A stretch of 64,000 nucleotides of DNA from an uncultured Christensenellaceae bacterium (lineage in GTDB: Bacteria > Bacillota > Clostridia > Christensenellales > Christensenellaceae), in assembly GCA_910588425.1 (NCBI GenBank), contig CAJUPM010000009.1, positions 7,272 through 71,271 of the forward strand. Reading direction: 5' to 3'. The position numbers and the translations under genes were made by a program. The notes beneath the pieces were generated by a model. It saw only the letters and a list, made by a program, of their open reading frames with translations, had not been told where the DNA came from and ran no database searches. Positions within the stretch are counted from its first letter, which is position 1, and each line of letters starts with the position of its first letter. Of the stretch, positions 54,970 to 62,511 are shown one piece after another.

Positions 54970-55614
54970 ATGTACCGTAATCTGGCAAAGCTCAGTTTTT
55001 CACACATCAATAAATTCGCGATTATCCTGACGGCGCTTTGCGCCGCCTATCTCGCGATATTTCTGCCGGGCATTTTCAGCAAAGCGTATGTCCATCCCTT
55101 TGGCATTATTCTCTGTCTCTTTGCGGGGCCTGCCGCGCTTTACGGCATATGCCGCATGCTCTATGCTATTTTGGGCGGCTATCAGAAGCGGGTGCGCCAG
55201 TATATTGCGGCCGCGCCGGATCCGGCGCTCACCCAGAGCCAGCTGGAGCAAGCCTATGCCGCCGGCCGGCACAACGGCTATCTGTGCATTGCGGGCGCGT
55301 GGGTTTTTGTGCAGAAAGGCCCCGAGACATATCTCTACGAGACGCAGGAGATTCTCTGGGTTTACCATCACAAGAGCGCCGTATGGGAGGCATCGACGCG
55401 CGAAGCCAGGGACTATCGCCACTATCTGGCCCTCTGCTTCCTTTCCGGCGCGCTGATGCTTTTTGAAATGCCCGAAGAGGCCGCCGCAGGCTCGCTGATT
55501 CTGTTCAAAGAAAATACTTCCGGCATCGCCACTGGGTACAGCGACGAGCGCAGTGCGCTTTTCCAAAAGGACATCCGGCAGTTTGCCCGGGAGTTTTGCG
55601 GCAGAGAGATTTAA
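54970..55614 (+). CDS. Two-helix membrane protein, paralogue 4 of 4
   Basis: A 214-residue protein, MYRNLAKLSFSHINKFAII, with two helices (IILTALCAAYLAIFLPG, FGIILCLFAGPAALYGICRM) and the blocks GGYQKRVRQYIAAAPDPALT, QSQLEQAYAA and GPETYLYETQEILWVYHH. The ATG at 54970 is preferred over GTG at 54964 because GAGGAGGG is then well placed and the start aligns with copies 2 and 3. Its C-terminal part is the most divergent. A family A repeat begins 35 bases after its stop. Confidence 0.8.
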   Translation: MYRNLAKLSFSHINKFAIILTALCAAYLAIFLPGIFSKAYVHPFGIILCLFAGPAALYGICRMLYAILGGYQKRVRQYIAAAPDPALTQSQLEQAYAAGRHNGYLCIAGAWVFVQKGPETYLYETQEILWVYHHKSAVWEASTREARDYRHYLALCFLSGALMLFEMPEEAAAGSLILFKENTSGIATGYSDERSALFQKDIRQFAREFCGREI

Positions 55615-55624
55615 GCGGGGGCTG

Positions 55625-56565
55625 GGATAAGGTCAAGGGAAAAGGGCAAGGTCAAGGGCTATGAGTAATCATGGGGGCAAGCCCCCATACCCCGCAACGG
55701 GCATGAGCGCGGCGAAGGTCAAGGGCGGGAGGTAATCATGGGGGCAAGCCCTCATACCCCCTTACTATCTTATTATATTGGGATAGTGCGGGAAGAAGGG
55801 TTGTGCAGCAGGCAGGAAATGTGCGAGCATTTGCTTCCTGAGAAGCTGATTTTCAGCGGCGCGGACAGAGCTGGCAGGTTCCGCATTCCCATCAACCGGG
55901 TATGCCCTCGCAGGGATGCACGTTTATCCTCTCCCCCTTGCCCAGTGATGGGGTATGGGGCGGGAGCCCCATGTTTACCGAAAGCCTTTGACCTTGGATA
56001 CGCGGGTGGCAGGAAATGTGCGAGCATTTGTTGATTGACAGACTGACTATCAGCGCAGCGTGCGGAATTAGCAGGTTCCGCTGTCACCCCAATCGGGTAT
56101 AGCGCCGCGTGCAGGATGGGCAGTCTCTGCATTCCCATCAAATCGGATGCATCGGCGCGGGTGGCGGGCAGGAAATGTGAAAGCATGTACTTCCTGACAG
56201 GCTGACTTTCAGCGGCGCGTGCGGGACTGGCAGATTACACATTCCCGCCAATCGGGTGTTGCCCTCGCAGGGATGCACATTTATCCTCTCCCCCTTGCTC
56301 AGCAATGGGGTATGGGGCGGGAGCCCCATGGCCACCCATCGCCTTTGACCTTGGATACGCGGGTGGCAAAAAACGGGAGAGCATTCGCCTGCTGACAAGC
56401 TGACTTTCAGCTCCGCGAGCGGCGATAACAAGTTACGCCGTCCCGCCAATCGGGTGTAGCGCCGTGTGTGGCAAGCACAAACTGTGCGAGCATGTGCCTG
56501 CTGACAGGCCGACTTTCAGCTTCGCGTGCAGTTCTGACAGATTTTGCTGTTCTGTCATTCGGGTA
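55625..56565. repeat. Large A/B repeat cluster with long A-linker-B copy (+)
   Basis: A(+) at 55649-55694 and 55715-55764. The latter continues through the linker TTACTATCTTATTATATTGG, GGGATAGTGCGGGAAGAAGG and GTGCAGCAGGCAGG into B. This unit (55715-55835) is about 90% identical to the reverse complement of 58255-58371. A(-) at 55948-55997 and 56306-56354 lie inside two near-identical 120-base blocks (55905-56030, 56262-56385) that include CTCGCAGGGATGCAC and CGCGGGTGGC. Five or more B units lie at 55820-55910, 56010-56110, 56180-56260, 56375-56460 and 56480-56565. Confidence 0.85.
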
Positions 56566-56566
56566 T

Positions 56567-56606
56567 AAAAAGAGCCGATGCGGCTTCTCCGTATCAGCTC
56601 TTTTTT
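56567..56606. terminator. Terminator after the substrate-binding protein gene
   Basis: AAAAAGAGC-C-GATGCGG / CCGTATC-A-GCTCTTTTT, a long stem with T-runs on both strands. A family A copy (56620-56667) sits between the gene stop and this terminator, so it is part of the mRNA 3' region. Confidence 0.85.
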
Positions 56607-56619
56607 ATCTTCTCTTTTT

Positions 56620-56667
56620 TATGGGGTATGGGGCAAAGCCCCATGGCCAGGAATAGCCCTTGACCTG
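56620..56667 (-). repeat. Family A copy (-) inside a 3' untranslated region
   Basis: TATGGGGTATGGGGCAAAGC then CCCATGGCCAGGAATAGCCCTTGACCT; 12 bases after the stop of the substrate-binding protein gene and upstream of its terminator. Confidence 0.85.
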
Positions 56668-56679
56668 AAACCTTCCCTG

Positions 56680-57708
56680 TTATTTGACGTAGTAGAAATC
56701 GTCAGCGGGGATTTGCCCGCCCACAGAAGCAGGGTTGGCCTCCAGCAGAACGGCGAAGAAATTCGCCAGGGAATCTTTCATGGTAACGCCGTCGATATAG
56801 ACGATGTTGCAGGCGGGCAGAGCCTGCTTCGCAATCTCTGCGCTGGCCACAATGCCGTAATCCGCAATCAGCTGCGCCGCCTGCTCGTTGTTGGCATTGA
56901 CATACTCGATAGAGGCCTGGTATTCCGCCAAAAATGCGTTCAGCGCATCCGGGTTCTGCTCGGCAAACTCCGCGCGGACGACCACGCACCCCATGGAGAG
57001 CACGCCGCTCTTGCCTTCCTTCTTGCAGGCGTCCTCAAAGAGCTGGGTGATATCCAGCGCCGTGGTGAGATTCTCCACCTTGGCCTTGCTGGCGGTTACG
57101 AAGGGCTCAGGCAGCAGCGCAATGCTGGCTTCGCCGCTGGCCAGCTTGGCCACGACTTCGCTGTGCTCCGCGCAGTATTCCACTTCCACTTTGCCCTCCA
57201 GGCCATTGGCCTTCAGGATATAGTTCAGCGCGTATTCCGGCGTGCTGCCCTGGCCGGAGGCGTAGATTTTCTTGCCCTCCAAATCTGTAACCTTCTTCAC
57301 CTCTTCGCCCGTCTGCACCACATACAGCACGCCCAGAGTATTGATGGCCGCAATGCGGATTTTGCCCTGCGTCTTGTTGTAGAGCGTGGCGGCGAGGTTG
57401 GTCGGGACGGCCGCAATATCCACTTCCCCGCTGGTCAGCTTGCCCACAATCTCATCCGGCGCGCCTACCAGTGCAATGGAGTAGTCGTTTGCCGCCTCGC
57501 CGGCGTCGTTTTTCTGCATGAGCTGTACCATTCCCATGCCCGTCGGCCCGTTGAGCGCCGCGATGCTGACCTTGGTTTTCTCCGCAGGCGCCGAAGCCGA
57601 GGGGGACGCCTCTGCCGTGGGCGCAGGCTCCACCTTCTTCGCGCAGCCGGCAAAGCCCAGAACCGCCACTGCCAGCGCCAAAATCAGTGCAAGTGTTCTT
57701 TTCATCAT
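56680..57708 (-). CDS. ABC transporter substrate-binding lipoprotein (NMT1/SsuA type)
   Basis: A 342-residue secreted lipoprotein. The signal peptide ends in LGFAGC, whose Cys would be lipidated, followed by a Ser/Ala/Pro linker. The binding domain resembles NMT1/SsuA proteins (DYSIALVGAPDEIVGKLTSG, EVDIAAVPTNLAATLY, LEGKKIYASGQGSTPEYALN). It is the natural partner of the ABC permease and ATPase at 59.3-60.5 kb, which lack a binding protein. Ligand not readable. The ATG at 57708 follows AAAGGAGTT. A repeat block (57.75-58.47 kb) and a regulator separate it from the transporter genes. Confidence 0.92.
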   Translation of the reverse strand: MMKRTLALILALAVAVLGFAGCAKKVEPAPTAEASPSASAPAEKTKVSIAALNGPTGMGMVQLMQKNDAGEAANDYSIALVGAPDEIVGKLTSGEVDIAAVPTNLAATLYNKTQGKIRIAAINTLGVLYVVQTGEEVKKVTDLEGKKIYASGQGSTPEYALNYILKANGLEGKVEVEYCAEHSEVVAKLASGEASIALLPEPFVTASKAKVENLTTALDITQLFEDACKKEGKSGVLSMGCVVVRAEFAEQNPDALNAFLAEYQASIEYVNANNEQAAQLIADYGIVASAEIAKQALPACNIVYIDGVTMKDSLANFFAVLLEANPASVGGQIPADDFYYVK

Positions 57709-57754
57709 AACAAAACTCCTTTAAACCTAAATTTTTATACCAACGCTTTCGCGT

Positions 57755-58472
57755 TTTTGTACCCGATTGATGGGACGGTGGAACCTGCCAGCTCTGCACG
57801 CGGCGCTGCACCCGAATGAGGGGATACAGCAATCTGTCAGTCCTGCACGCGGTGCTGATAGTCAGCCTGTCAGTCAGCAAATGCTCTCTCCTATTCTGCC
57901 CGCCGTGCGCGCTTTCTATATGCGCCGCCGGCAATCCGCTTGGAAGTTGGCAAATGCTCTCCCGCGCTCTGCGCGCCAAGGTCAAGGGCAATGAGTGAAC
58001 ATGGGCTCCCGCCCCATGCCCCATCACTAGGGAAGGAATCAGAGGGGAAGGGGAAACGCACACCCCTGCGGAGGGCAATGCCCAAACCCGATTGATGGAG
58101 CGGTGCAATCTGGAAGAAATGCACGCGACGTTGCCAACCAGCCGGCCAGTTGGCACATGCCCGCACAACTCCTACGGAGGACTCACCCGAATGACAGAAA
58201 TGTGAAAACTTGCAGTTTTGCACGCGGAACTGAAAGATATTTTGCCAGAGGGCACATGCTCTCTCCTATTCTGCCTGCCGCACAATCCTTCTTCCCGCAC
58301 TATCCCATTATAATAAGATAGTAAGGGGGTATGGGGCTTGTCCCCATGATTGCCTCCCGCCCTTGACCTCCTGCGGCCGCCGGAAGCGAACCATATATCC
58401 GGCGCGCACCTCCGCTGTTTCTATGTGGGGTATAGGGCGGAGCCCCATGTTTAAGAATGGCCCTTGACCTTG
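57755..58472. repeat. Repeat cluster: B(-) units, A(+), A(-), and inverted A-linker-B copy
   Basis: B units in minus orientation at about 57765-57900 and 58045-58260 (TGCACGCGG blocks, CTCCTGCGGAGG, ACCCGATTGA), A(+) at 57978-58024, A(-) at 58325-58371 and 58425-58472. 58255-58371 is the inverted partner of 55715-55835 and contains the same linker (CACAATCCTTCTTCCCGCAC, TATCCCATTATAATAAGATA). It fills 57709-58493 except for a small AACGC/GCGTT hairpin near 57750. Confidence 0.85.
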
Positions 58473-58493
58473 CCCTTCCTTCTCCCCCTGGCC

Positions 58494-59120
58494 TTATTGC
58501 CCTTCATTCCCCTGCTCCTGAACCAGAATGCAGCCGCCCTGGCGCGCAATCTGGCCGGAATCCGCCAGCGCGTCCAGCGCGCGGTAGAGCGAAGCCCGGG
58601 AAATGCCCAGCACGCCGGCCAGCGCGCTGAAATTGCGTATCCGCAAAACGCCGCCCTGCTGTTTTTGCTGTAAATAGGCCAAAAGCCGACTCTCGGCCGT
58701 GTAGCCCGAAAGCGTCTCAATCTTCTGATTGAGAAACGCGATGCGCCCGCATAAAAACATGAGATAGTTTTTGCGGAACAGCGGCGATTCATCCATCATC
58801 GCCCAGACTTTCTCTGCATTTAAGAGCAAAACCTCGCTGGCGATCTCGGCATACGTATCCGACAGCGCCGCGCCTTCCAGGAAAAGCGCCGCCGCACCGA
58901 ACGCCGCGCCGGGCAGCACATGATTGAGCTGGATGCTCCGGCTGTCTGCGGCCTGGCCCTTGATGCAGAGCCTGCCCGAAAGCAGCAGCCCCAGATGCCC
59001 CGCGGGAACTTTCTCCCCCTTTTTCATTTTGCACCGCAGGGGCTGGGCGCGCCCCAACAATATGCTGATTTCCTCTCCCTCAAACCCGGAAAAGAGCGGG
59101 CATTTCTGCAAAACTTCCAA
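58494..59120 (-). CDS. Crp/Fnr family transcription regulator
   Basis: A 208-residue regulator with an N-terminal cyclic-nucleotide-binding-like beta-roll (KGEKVPAGHLGLLLSGRLCI) and a C-terminal winged helix (NFSALAGVLGISRASLYRAL, DALADSGQIAR). It has no obvious iron-sulfur Cys set. The TTG at 59120 is preferred because GGAGG lies 5 bases before it; an earlier TTG at 59132 has no site. It is divergent from the ABC permease gene, so it probably regulates that transporter and itself through the dyad at 59136-59153. The signal is unknown. Confidence 0.88.
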   Translation of the reverse strand: MEVLQKCPLFSGFEGEEISILLGRAQPLRCKMKKGEKVPAGHLGLLLSGRLCIKGQAADSRSIQLNHVLPGAAFGAAALFLEGAALSDTYAEIASEVLLLNAEKVWAMMDESPLFRKNYLMFLCGRIAFLNQKIETLSGYTAESRLLAYLQQKQQGGVLRIRNFSALAGVLGISRASLYRALDALADSGQIARQGGCILVQEQGNEGQ

Positions 59121-59135
59121 GGCATCCTCCAATTA

Positions 59136-59153
59136 GTGTCTCATATAATACAC
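59136..59153. promoter_or_regulatory. Candidate Crp/Fnr operator in a divergent promoter
   Basis: GTGTCTCATATAATACAC, a dyad with 7 of 9 matching pairs, between the regulator and the permease gene, and close to the regulator's own -10 region. Binding is inferred from position and symmetry only. Confidence 0.5.
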
Positions 59154-59200
59154 TTTATGGCAATATTGTAGCCTGTTTCGGCCAAAAGTGCAAGAGCATT

Positions 59201-59228
59201 TTGTGTTTTTTGGGAAAATGAGTATAAT
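59201..59228 (+). promoter_or_regulatory. Promoter of the ABC permease/ATPase genes
   Basis: TTGTGT at 59201-59206, 16-base spacer, perfect TATAAT at 59223-59228. Confidence 0.7.
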
Positions 59229-59256
59229 AGAGCTATCTTGGCAAAGGAGGGAGCCC

Positions 59257-59988
59257 ATGAAAAAAGCACTGCGCACACTGCTCATCGCGGCGGTCTGGCT
59301 GGCCATCTGGCAGGTTTCTGCTATGCTGGTGGGCCAGGAACTGCTCATCCCCGCTCCGGCGGCCGTGCTGGCGCGGCTTTGGGCGCTCTGCGGCCAGGGG
59401 GTGTTTTGGAAGAGCGTTGCCCTCTCCATGGGGCGCATCCTGCTGGGCTATCTGCTGGGGCTGGCGCTGGGGCTTCTTTTGGGCGGCCTCTCGGCCTTTT
59501 GCCCGGCGGCAGGCGCTTTCCTCTCCCCGCTTCTCGCCATCATCCGCTCGACGCCCGTGGCCTCCTTCATCATCCTGGTGTTGGTCTGGCTGGCGACGGA
59601 CAGCGTCCCGGTCTTTACGGCCATGCTCATGGTGCTGGGCGTGGTCTGGGGGAACGTCTCCCAGGGCTTTGCCAGCACAGACCCCGGCCTGCTGGAGATG
59701 GCAAAGGTCTACCGCCTCTCCCGCTGGCAAAAGCTGCGCCATCTCTACCTGCCCTCCATGCGCCCATTCTTTTCTGCCGCGGCGCTCTCTTCCATCGGGC
59801 TGGCCTGGAAGGCGGGCATCGCGGCGGAGGTCATCTGCCGGCCGCAGTTTTCCATGGGCCGGGAACTGTATGAATCCAAAATTTACCTGGAAATGCCAGA
59901 CCTCTTTGCCTGGACGATTGCAATTATCCTGCTCTCCATGGCGCTGGAGCAGCTTTTTCGGCGGCTTCTGGCAAGGAGGGGCGCATGA
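59257..59988 (+). CDS. ABC transporter permease (SsuC/NMT type)
   Basis: A 243-residue permease with about six membrane helices, of the binding-protein-dependent SsuC/TauC group. The EAA loop appears as AKVYRLSRWQKLRHLYLPSM, where the permease docks to its ATPase. AAGGAGGGAGCCC precedes the ATG at 59257. The ATPase gene starts 4 bases before its end (ATGA overlap). Its substrate-binding partner is probably the lipoprotein at 56680-57708. Substrate class (sulfonate, nitrate, pyrimidine precursor) is not resolvable. Confidence 0.93.
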   Translation: MKKALRTLLIAAVWLAIWQVSAMLVGQELLIPAPAAVLARLWALCGQGVFWKSVALSMGRILLGYLLGLALGLLLGGLSAFCPAAGAFLSPLLAIIRSTPVASFIILVLVWLATDSVPVFTAMLMVLGVVWGNVSQGFASTDPGLLEMAKVYRLSRWQKLRHLYLPSMRPFFSAAALSSIGLAWKAGIAAEVICRPQFSMGRELYESKIYLEMPDLFAWTIAIILLSMALEQLFRRLLARRGA

Positions 59989-60533
59989 TTTTATTTGAAA
60001 ACGTCTACAAGCGCTTTGGTGGGCGCGCTGTTTTGGAAAACTTGTCCTTTTCTCTGGGCGCAGGAGAGCAGCTTTGCCTGGTCGGCCCATCTGGCCGGGG
60101 CAAGAGCACTGTGCTGAATTTGGCCGCCGGGCTGTTGGAGCCGGATTCGGGAAAAATTGCGCGCCAAACGAGCCGCATCTGCTATCTCTTCCAGGAGGAC
60201 CGGCTGCTGCCCTGGCTTGGCGCACTGCAAAACGTCGCGCTGGTCTGCCCCGAGCAGGAGGCGCGGCGCTGGCTCTGCAAGCTGGGGCTGGGCGATTTTC
60301 TGGATGTCAGGCCCGCCCAGCTTTCAGGCGGCATGGCCCGGCGGGTGGCCATTGCCCGGGCGCTGGCGTTTCCTGCGGATCTCTATTTATTTGACGAGCC
60401 CTTCCGGGGGCTGGACGACCAGACTCTGCAAATAACGCTGGCGGCCATCCGGGAGGCGACAGCCGGCAAGGCGGCGCTGTTCGCCTCGCACCGCCCGCAG
60501 GAGCTGGGCATCCCGGTGCTTTCTCTGACATAG
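59985..60533 (+). CDS. ABC transporter ATP-binding protein (short)
   Basis: A 182-residue ATPase, shorter than the usual 230-260 residues. Walker A GPSGRGKST is at 34-42, Q-loop FQEDRLLPW near 69, the signature LSGGM near 113 and Walker B LYLFDEP near 133, with the H-loop in ASHRPQELG. The missing part is mostly the C-terminal region after the H-loop. It overlaps the permease stop by ATGA. With the permease and the 56680-57708 lipoprotein it completes an importer. Confidence 0.92.
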   Translation: MILFENVYKRFGGRAVLENLSFSLGAGEQLCLVGPSGRGKSTVLNLAAGLLEPDSGKIARQTSRICYLFQEDRLLPWLGALQNVALVCPEQEARRWLCKLGLGDFLDVRPAQLSGGMARRVAIARALAFPADLYLFDEPFRGLDDQTLQITLAAIREATAGKAALFASHRPQELGIPVLSLT

Positions 60534-60543
60534 CGCAAAACGG

Positions 60544-60567
60544 GCAGGCAGACGCCTGCTCTTTTTT
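60544..60567 (+). terminator. Terminator of the ABC transporter genes
   Basis: GCAGGC-AGAC-GCCTGC followed by TCTTTTTT, 10 bases after the ATPase stop. Confidence 0.8.
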
Positions 60568-60585
60568 ATGGGCGGGGCATAAGTT

Positions 60586-60960
60586 CAAGGTCAAGGGCGA
60601 TGGGTGAACATGGGGGCACGCCCCCATACCCCCTCAACAGGGATAATAAATGGGGCAATGCGGGGATGGATTTTGTGCGGCGGGCAGAACATGAGGGAGC
60701 ATTTGCCCCCTGGCAAACTGACTGCCAGCTCCGCATGCAGCACCGACAGATTCCACATTCTTGGCATTCGGGTACGCTCTCCGCAGGAGGTGCTGCGCAG
60801 GCATACAGAGACTGTGCGAGCATTTGCCCTCTGACAAACTGACTGCCAGCGACGCGTGTGGAACTGACAGATTTTTCTGCCCCATCATTCGGGTGCAGTT
60901 CCGTGTGCAGAACTGGCAGGTTTTTCTACCCTATCATTCGGGTGCGGCGGCGCGGACAGG
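60586..60960. repeat. Repeat cluster: A(+), linker, two to three B units
   Basis: A(+) at 60586-60634, linker TGGATTTTGTGCGGCGGGCAG, then B units at about 60690-60775 and 60800-60900 and a partial third to 60945. Stems are CTGCCAG/..., CTGCCAG/CTGACAG. The spacers contain CTCTCCGCAGGAGG. This explains most of the gap 60534-61196. Confidence 0.85.
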
Positions 60961-61036
60961 GCCGCTTCCCCCCTTTCGGGCAAGGCTCAAAACCGCGGGC
61001 AATTTTCGGCCCTGCCTCTGCCGCTATCTAAAAATT

Positions 61037-61117
61037 TTATGCAAAAATTGCATAAGTCCAAATGATAAATTTTAGAGAAATTTTGGCAAATATCCAAGAA
61101 ATTGTTGCATTTGCAAC
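61037..61117. promoter_or_regulatory. Two TTGCA/TGCAA dyads upstream of rubrerythrin
   Basis: TTATGCAA-AAA-TTGCATAA (61037-61055), a perfect 8-bp inverted repeat, and GTTGCA-TT-TGCAAC (61104-61117), a perfect 6-bp dyad. A TATACT at 61141-61146 could be the -10, but no good -35 was found. They are candidate operators for stress control of the peroxidase gene. Confidence 0.5.
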
Positions 61118-61196
61118 TACTCTCCCAGTCCAAAACACGCTATACTATATTCATAGAAAGCATATTTTCTAAAAACTGAAACGGAGGAACCCCAAT

Positions 61197-61736
61197 ATGA
61201 AAAAATTTGTTTGCAAAGTTTGTGGTTATGTATATGAAGGCGAGAATCCCCCGGAGGCTTGCCCGCAGTGCAAAGCGCCTGCTTCCAGCTTTTCCGAGGC
61301 AACCGAGAGCGCCGCTTACGCGACTGAGCACGTCGTGGGCATCGCTAAAGACGTAGATGCGGAAATCCTCGAGGGGCTGCGCGCAAACTTCACCGGCGAG
61401 TGCACGGAAGTCGGCATGTATCTGGCCATGAGCCGGGTTGCAGAGCGCGAGGGCTATCCCGAAATCGCCGAGGCTTACAAGCGCTACGCATTTGAAGAGG
61501 CGGAGCACGCGGCCAAGTTCGCCGAGCTTCTGGGCGAAGTCGTTACGGATTCCACCAAGAAGAACCTGCAGCTGCGCGCTGACGCCGAGAGAGGCGCTTG
61601 CGCCGGCAAGTTCGAGCTGGCAAAGCTGGCCAAGGCGCAGAACCTGGACGCCATCCACGACACGGTTCACGAGATGGCCAAGGACGAGGCGCGGCATGGC
61701 CAGGGCTTCGAGGGCCTGCTCAAGAGATATTTCTAA
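61197..61736 (+). CDS. Reverse rubrerythrin (peroxide scavenging)
   Basis: A 179-residue protein with the reverse domain order: a rubredoxin Fe(SCys)4 site first (C6, C9, C22, C25 in KFVCKVCG and ACPQCKA), then a diiron four-helix domain with ExxH motifs (FTGECTEVGMYL, EEAEHAAKFAELL, MAKDEARHGQ). Reverse rubrerythrins reduce hydrogen peroxide in Clostridia, protecting anaerobes from oxygen. The ATG follows ACGGAGGAACC. Dyad operators lie upstream. It marks the host as anaerobic. Confidence 0.96.
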   Translation: MKKFVCKVCGYVYEGENPPEACPQCKAPASSFSEATESAAYATEHVVGIAKDVDAEILEGLRANFTGECTEVGMYLAMSRVAEREGYPEIAEAYKRYAFEEAEHAAKFAELLGEVVTDSTKKNLQLRADAERGACAGKFELAKLAKAQNLDAIHDTVHEMAKDEARHGQGFEGLLKRYF

Positions 61737-61744
61737 AAAGAGGC

Positions 61745-62430
61745 CAAAAGGGCAAGGGCTTTGGGTGAAATATCAAGGTCAAGGGCTTTCTTAACCATGG
61801 GGGCACGCCCCATACCCCCTATAACAAGGCAATGAAAGAGCGGTGCAAGCGCGCCGCTCTTTTTCGTGGGCAAAAGCTGGGTTGCATAAGTGAAAGGCAA
61901 GGGCAAAAGGTGAACATGGGGGCAAGCCCCCATACCCCCATCTTGCTATCTATCATAGGATGGCGCAAAAGGAGGGGGGCGGGGTTAGCTGAAAACGGGC
62001 GGACATACGCTCCCCGGCAAATCGGCTTTTTCCGCACATATGGGCGGCCAGCTTCCGCCGCCCCTATCATTCGGGTGTGCTTTCCGCAAGAGGCCGGGCA
62101 CGGAAACGCACAAAATGAGAGAGCATTTGCTAACTGGCAGGCTGGCTTCCGGCTTCGCATGCCGGCCTTCCATCTTTTGCATTCCAGCCATTCGGGTAGC
62201 CCTCCGCAGGAGCGCATGCCGGATTGCCAGCTTCCGCATTCCCTCCAATCGGGTATCGTTCTCCTCCCCCTCTTTCCCCAATAAGGGGTATGGGGCGAAG
62301 CCCCATGTTTACTCAAAGCCCTTGACCTTTGCCGCACAGCGCGGGAGAGCATTTGCTCCCTGACAAACTGACCATCGGCTTCGCGTGCGGGACTGGCAGG
62401 TTTTACTGTCCTGTCATTCGGGTATCGGAG
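61745..62430. repeat. Repeat cluster: nested A, A(+), B units, A(-), B(+)
   Basis: A truncated A box at 61748-61772 is directly followed by A(+) at 61774-61821, then A(+) at 61895-61941. B units follow at about 62105-62190 and 62190-62260, then A(-) at 62284-62331 and a full B unit at 62337-62425 (GCGGGAGAGCATTTGCTCCC ... CATTCGGGTATC). A linker-like stretch (GATGGCGCAAAAGGAGGGGG) follows the second A. It occupies 61737-62431. Confidence 0.83.
61835..61864 (+). terminator. Terminator after the rubrerythrin gene
   Basis: AAAGAGCGG / CCGCTCTTT with a 10-base loop and TTTTT; a family A copy lies between the gene and the terminator, so it is transcribed. Confidence 0.8.
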
Positions 62431-62431
62431 T

Positions 62432-62460
62432 TTGACAGAAAAAGCGGTTTTCAGTATAAT
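62432..62460 (+). promoter_or_regulatory. Perfect consensus promoter of the radical-SAM gene
   Basis: TTGACA at 62432-62437, 17-base spacer, TATAAT at 62455-62460. It begins a few bases after a family B unit. Confidence 0.9.
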
Positions 62461-62511
62461 CGGTATATCATGGCAAGAGTCTGCATTGCGCGGACTGCGA
62501 GGAGAAAAACA

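Noticed and set aside
57709..57760. Riboswitch upstream of the substrate-binding protein
   Set aside because: Only a small AACGC/GCGTT hairpin and a TATAAA are seen; no known aptamer pattern was recognised.
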